Source: Blautia sp. (GTDB taxonomy: Bacteria; Bacillota; Clostridia; Lachnospirales; Lachnospiraceae). From it: a stretch of DNA of 7,627 nt. Under the pieces are notes generated by a model that did no database searches, had not been told where the DNA came from, and was given only the letters and a program-made list of their open reading frames with translations. Of the stretch, positions 7,103 through 7,627 are shown one piece after another (the first letter of the stretch is position 1; each line of letters begins with the position of its first letter). The position numbers and the translations under genes were made by a program. The DNA is taken from positions 1 to 7,627 of the forward strand of contig JAUUSJ010000179.1 of the NCBI GenBank assembly GCA_030841965.1. Reading direction: 5' to 3'.

Positions 7103-7368
7103 ATATAAAATCAAGATCCGCGGTGCCACCTTAATTTGAGAACTATTCTCACACTCATTAGAATACTAACATATTCCCGACAACTAACGTATGTCTCACG
7201 TCGCAGAATACTCAGATAAATTCTTGAATAGAATCTAGCTTTTGACTGCGCCCTCCGTGGTCCATTTGATAAACTGCGTTCTACCGGGCTTCCACCTACC
7301 CCGACTCTCTGCAAGTGCACGATTACCTTTATCTCCACTTCAACGGTTTCATGGACGATATCAAATTT
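7067..7368 (-). promoter_or_regulatory. T-box riboswitch leader sensing tRNA-Trp
   Basis: The leader between promoter and trpE has all core T-box elements. Stem I begins with GUGG (7338-7335), which pairs with CCAC (7260-7257). The specifier UGG (7264-7262) followed by A lies directly next to that helix and would pair with the CCA anticodon of tRNA-Trp. The distal part carries AGAGAG (7310-7305) and the conserved GGUGGAAGCC-type loop. The T-box motif AAGGUGGCACCGCG occupies 7132-7119. In the antiterminator, AAGG pairs with CCUU (7098-7095) and GCGGAU (7121-7116) with AUCCGU, leaving the canonical 7-base bulge UGGCACC. The bulge begins UGGC, which matches a GCCA acceptor end; bacterial tRNA-Trp has discriminator G73. 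Uncharged tRNA-Trp is expected to turn the operon on. The start at 7368 is inferred from the promoter. Confidence 0.96.
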
Positions 7369-7374
7369 TTCTAA

Positions 7375-7403
7375 ATTATAATCCTTAATGCGAGGATTGT
7401 CAA
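7375..7403 (-). promoter_or_regulatory. Consensus sigma-A promoter of the trp operon
   Basis: On the minus strand TTGACA (7403-7398) and TATAAT (7380-7375) are both perfect consensus hexamers separated by exactly 17 bases. Transcription should begin near 7368, about 15 bases before the first T-box sequences and roughly 325 bases before trpE. A promoter this strong with no visible operator suggests that control lies in the leader, not at initiation. Confidence 0.93.
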
Positions 7404-7433
7404 GTGGAATTTTGTGATATTTTTATGAGAATA

Positions 7434-7627
7434 GATGCGAAGAGAGGATGGTGGTTTGTGGTCTGGGAGGAGACGCGAAGAGAAGAGAGGATGGCGGTTT
7501 GTGGTCTGGGAAGAGACGCGAAGAGAGGATGGTGGTTTGTGGTCTGGGAGGAGACGCGAAGAGAGGATGGTAGTTTGTGGTCTGGGAGGAGACGCGAAGA
7601 GAAGAGAGGATGGCGGTTTGTGGTCTG
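7434..7627. repeat. Purine-rich tandem repeat, 38/43-bp units, runs off the window
   Basis: Five units start at 7434, 7472, 7515, 7553 and 7591, the last cut by the window end. Units 1, 3 and 4 are 38 bp, beginning GAYGCGAAGAGAGGATGG and ending TGGTCTGGGAGGA. Unit 2 is 43 bp, with a 5-bp GA-rich insertion and a T-to-C change (ATGGCGG); the visible 37 bases of unit 5 are identical to unit 2. Units 1-2 therefore recur as units 4-5 at a 119-bp period with two differences. The plus strand is strongly G/A rich. The array starts 30 bp upstream of the trp -35 box. It has no coding signature that I trust; no function is assigned. Confidence 0.93.

Noticed and set aside
7111..7338. 75-codon minus-strand frame inside the leader
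   Set aside because: It coincides with T-box structural RNA (specifier, stem I, T-box motif), so its sequence is explained by RNA pairing, and it has no ribosome binding site at a suitable distance.
7434..7627. CRISPR array
   Set aside because: The units are directly adjoining with no unique spacers, so it is a tandem repeat.

Overview
This window is almost entirely a complete tryptophan biosynthesis operon on the minus strand, read from high to low coordinates: promoter and T-box leader, then trpE, trpG, trpD, trpC, trpF, trpB and trpA. The seven genes cover the whole path from chorismate to L-tryptophan. Gene order, unfused trpE/trpG and trpC/trpF, strong AGGAGG-type ribosome binding sites, AT-rich spacers and a tRNA-sensing T-box all point to a low-GC Gram-positive of the Clostridia. 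The spacer repeats resemble my recollection of those in gut Lachnospiraceae (Roseburia, Agathobacter, Lachnospira relatives); that family-level placement is an inference.

Layout. At 7434-7627 a purine-rich tandem repeat (38- and 43-bp units) runs off the right edge. At 7375-7403 there is a perfect-consensus promoter (TTGACA, 17-bp spacer, TATAAT) reading leftward. From about 7368 to 7067 lies a textbook T-box leader with a UGG specifier, a 7-nt UGGCACC antiterminator bulge and a competing terminator. trpE and trpG overlap by one base. A 171-bp spacer holding a dispersed repeat separates trpG from trpD. trpD and trpC are 28 bp apart. trpC and trpF overlap by 8 bases. A 285-bp spacer with a longer copy of the same repeat separates trpF from trpB. 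trpB and trpA overlap by 8 bases. The 186 bp beyond trpA hold a palindromic repeat and a weak hairpin, but no convincing terminator.

How it works together. TrpE/TrpG make anthranilate, TrpD adds phosphoribose, TrpF isomerises, TrpC closes the indole ring and TrpA/TrpB form tryptophan synthase. Uncharged tRNA-Trp should stabilise the antiterminator and let RNA polymerase into trpE; TrpE also carries a Leu-Glu-Ser motif of the tryptophan feedback site. All enzymes keep their catalytic residues, so the pathway looks functional.

The genes are ordinary. The less ordinary material is in the spacers: direct repeats flanking trpDCF, a near-identical 15-nt coupling junction used twice, and a higher-order tandem repeat against the promoter. 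I found no sign of a new enzyme system, defence system, CRISPR array or mobile-element gene.
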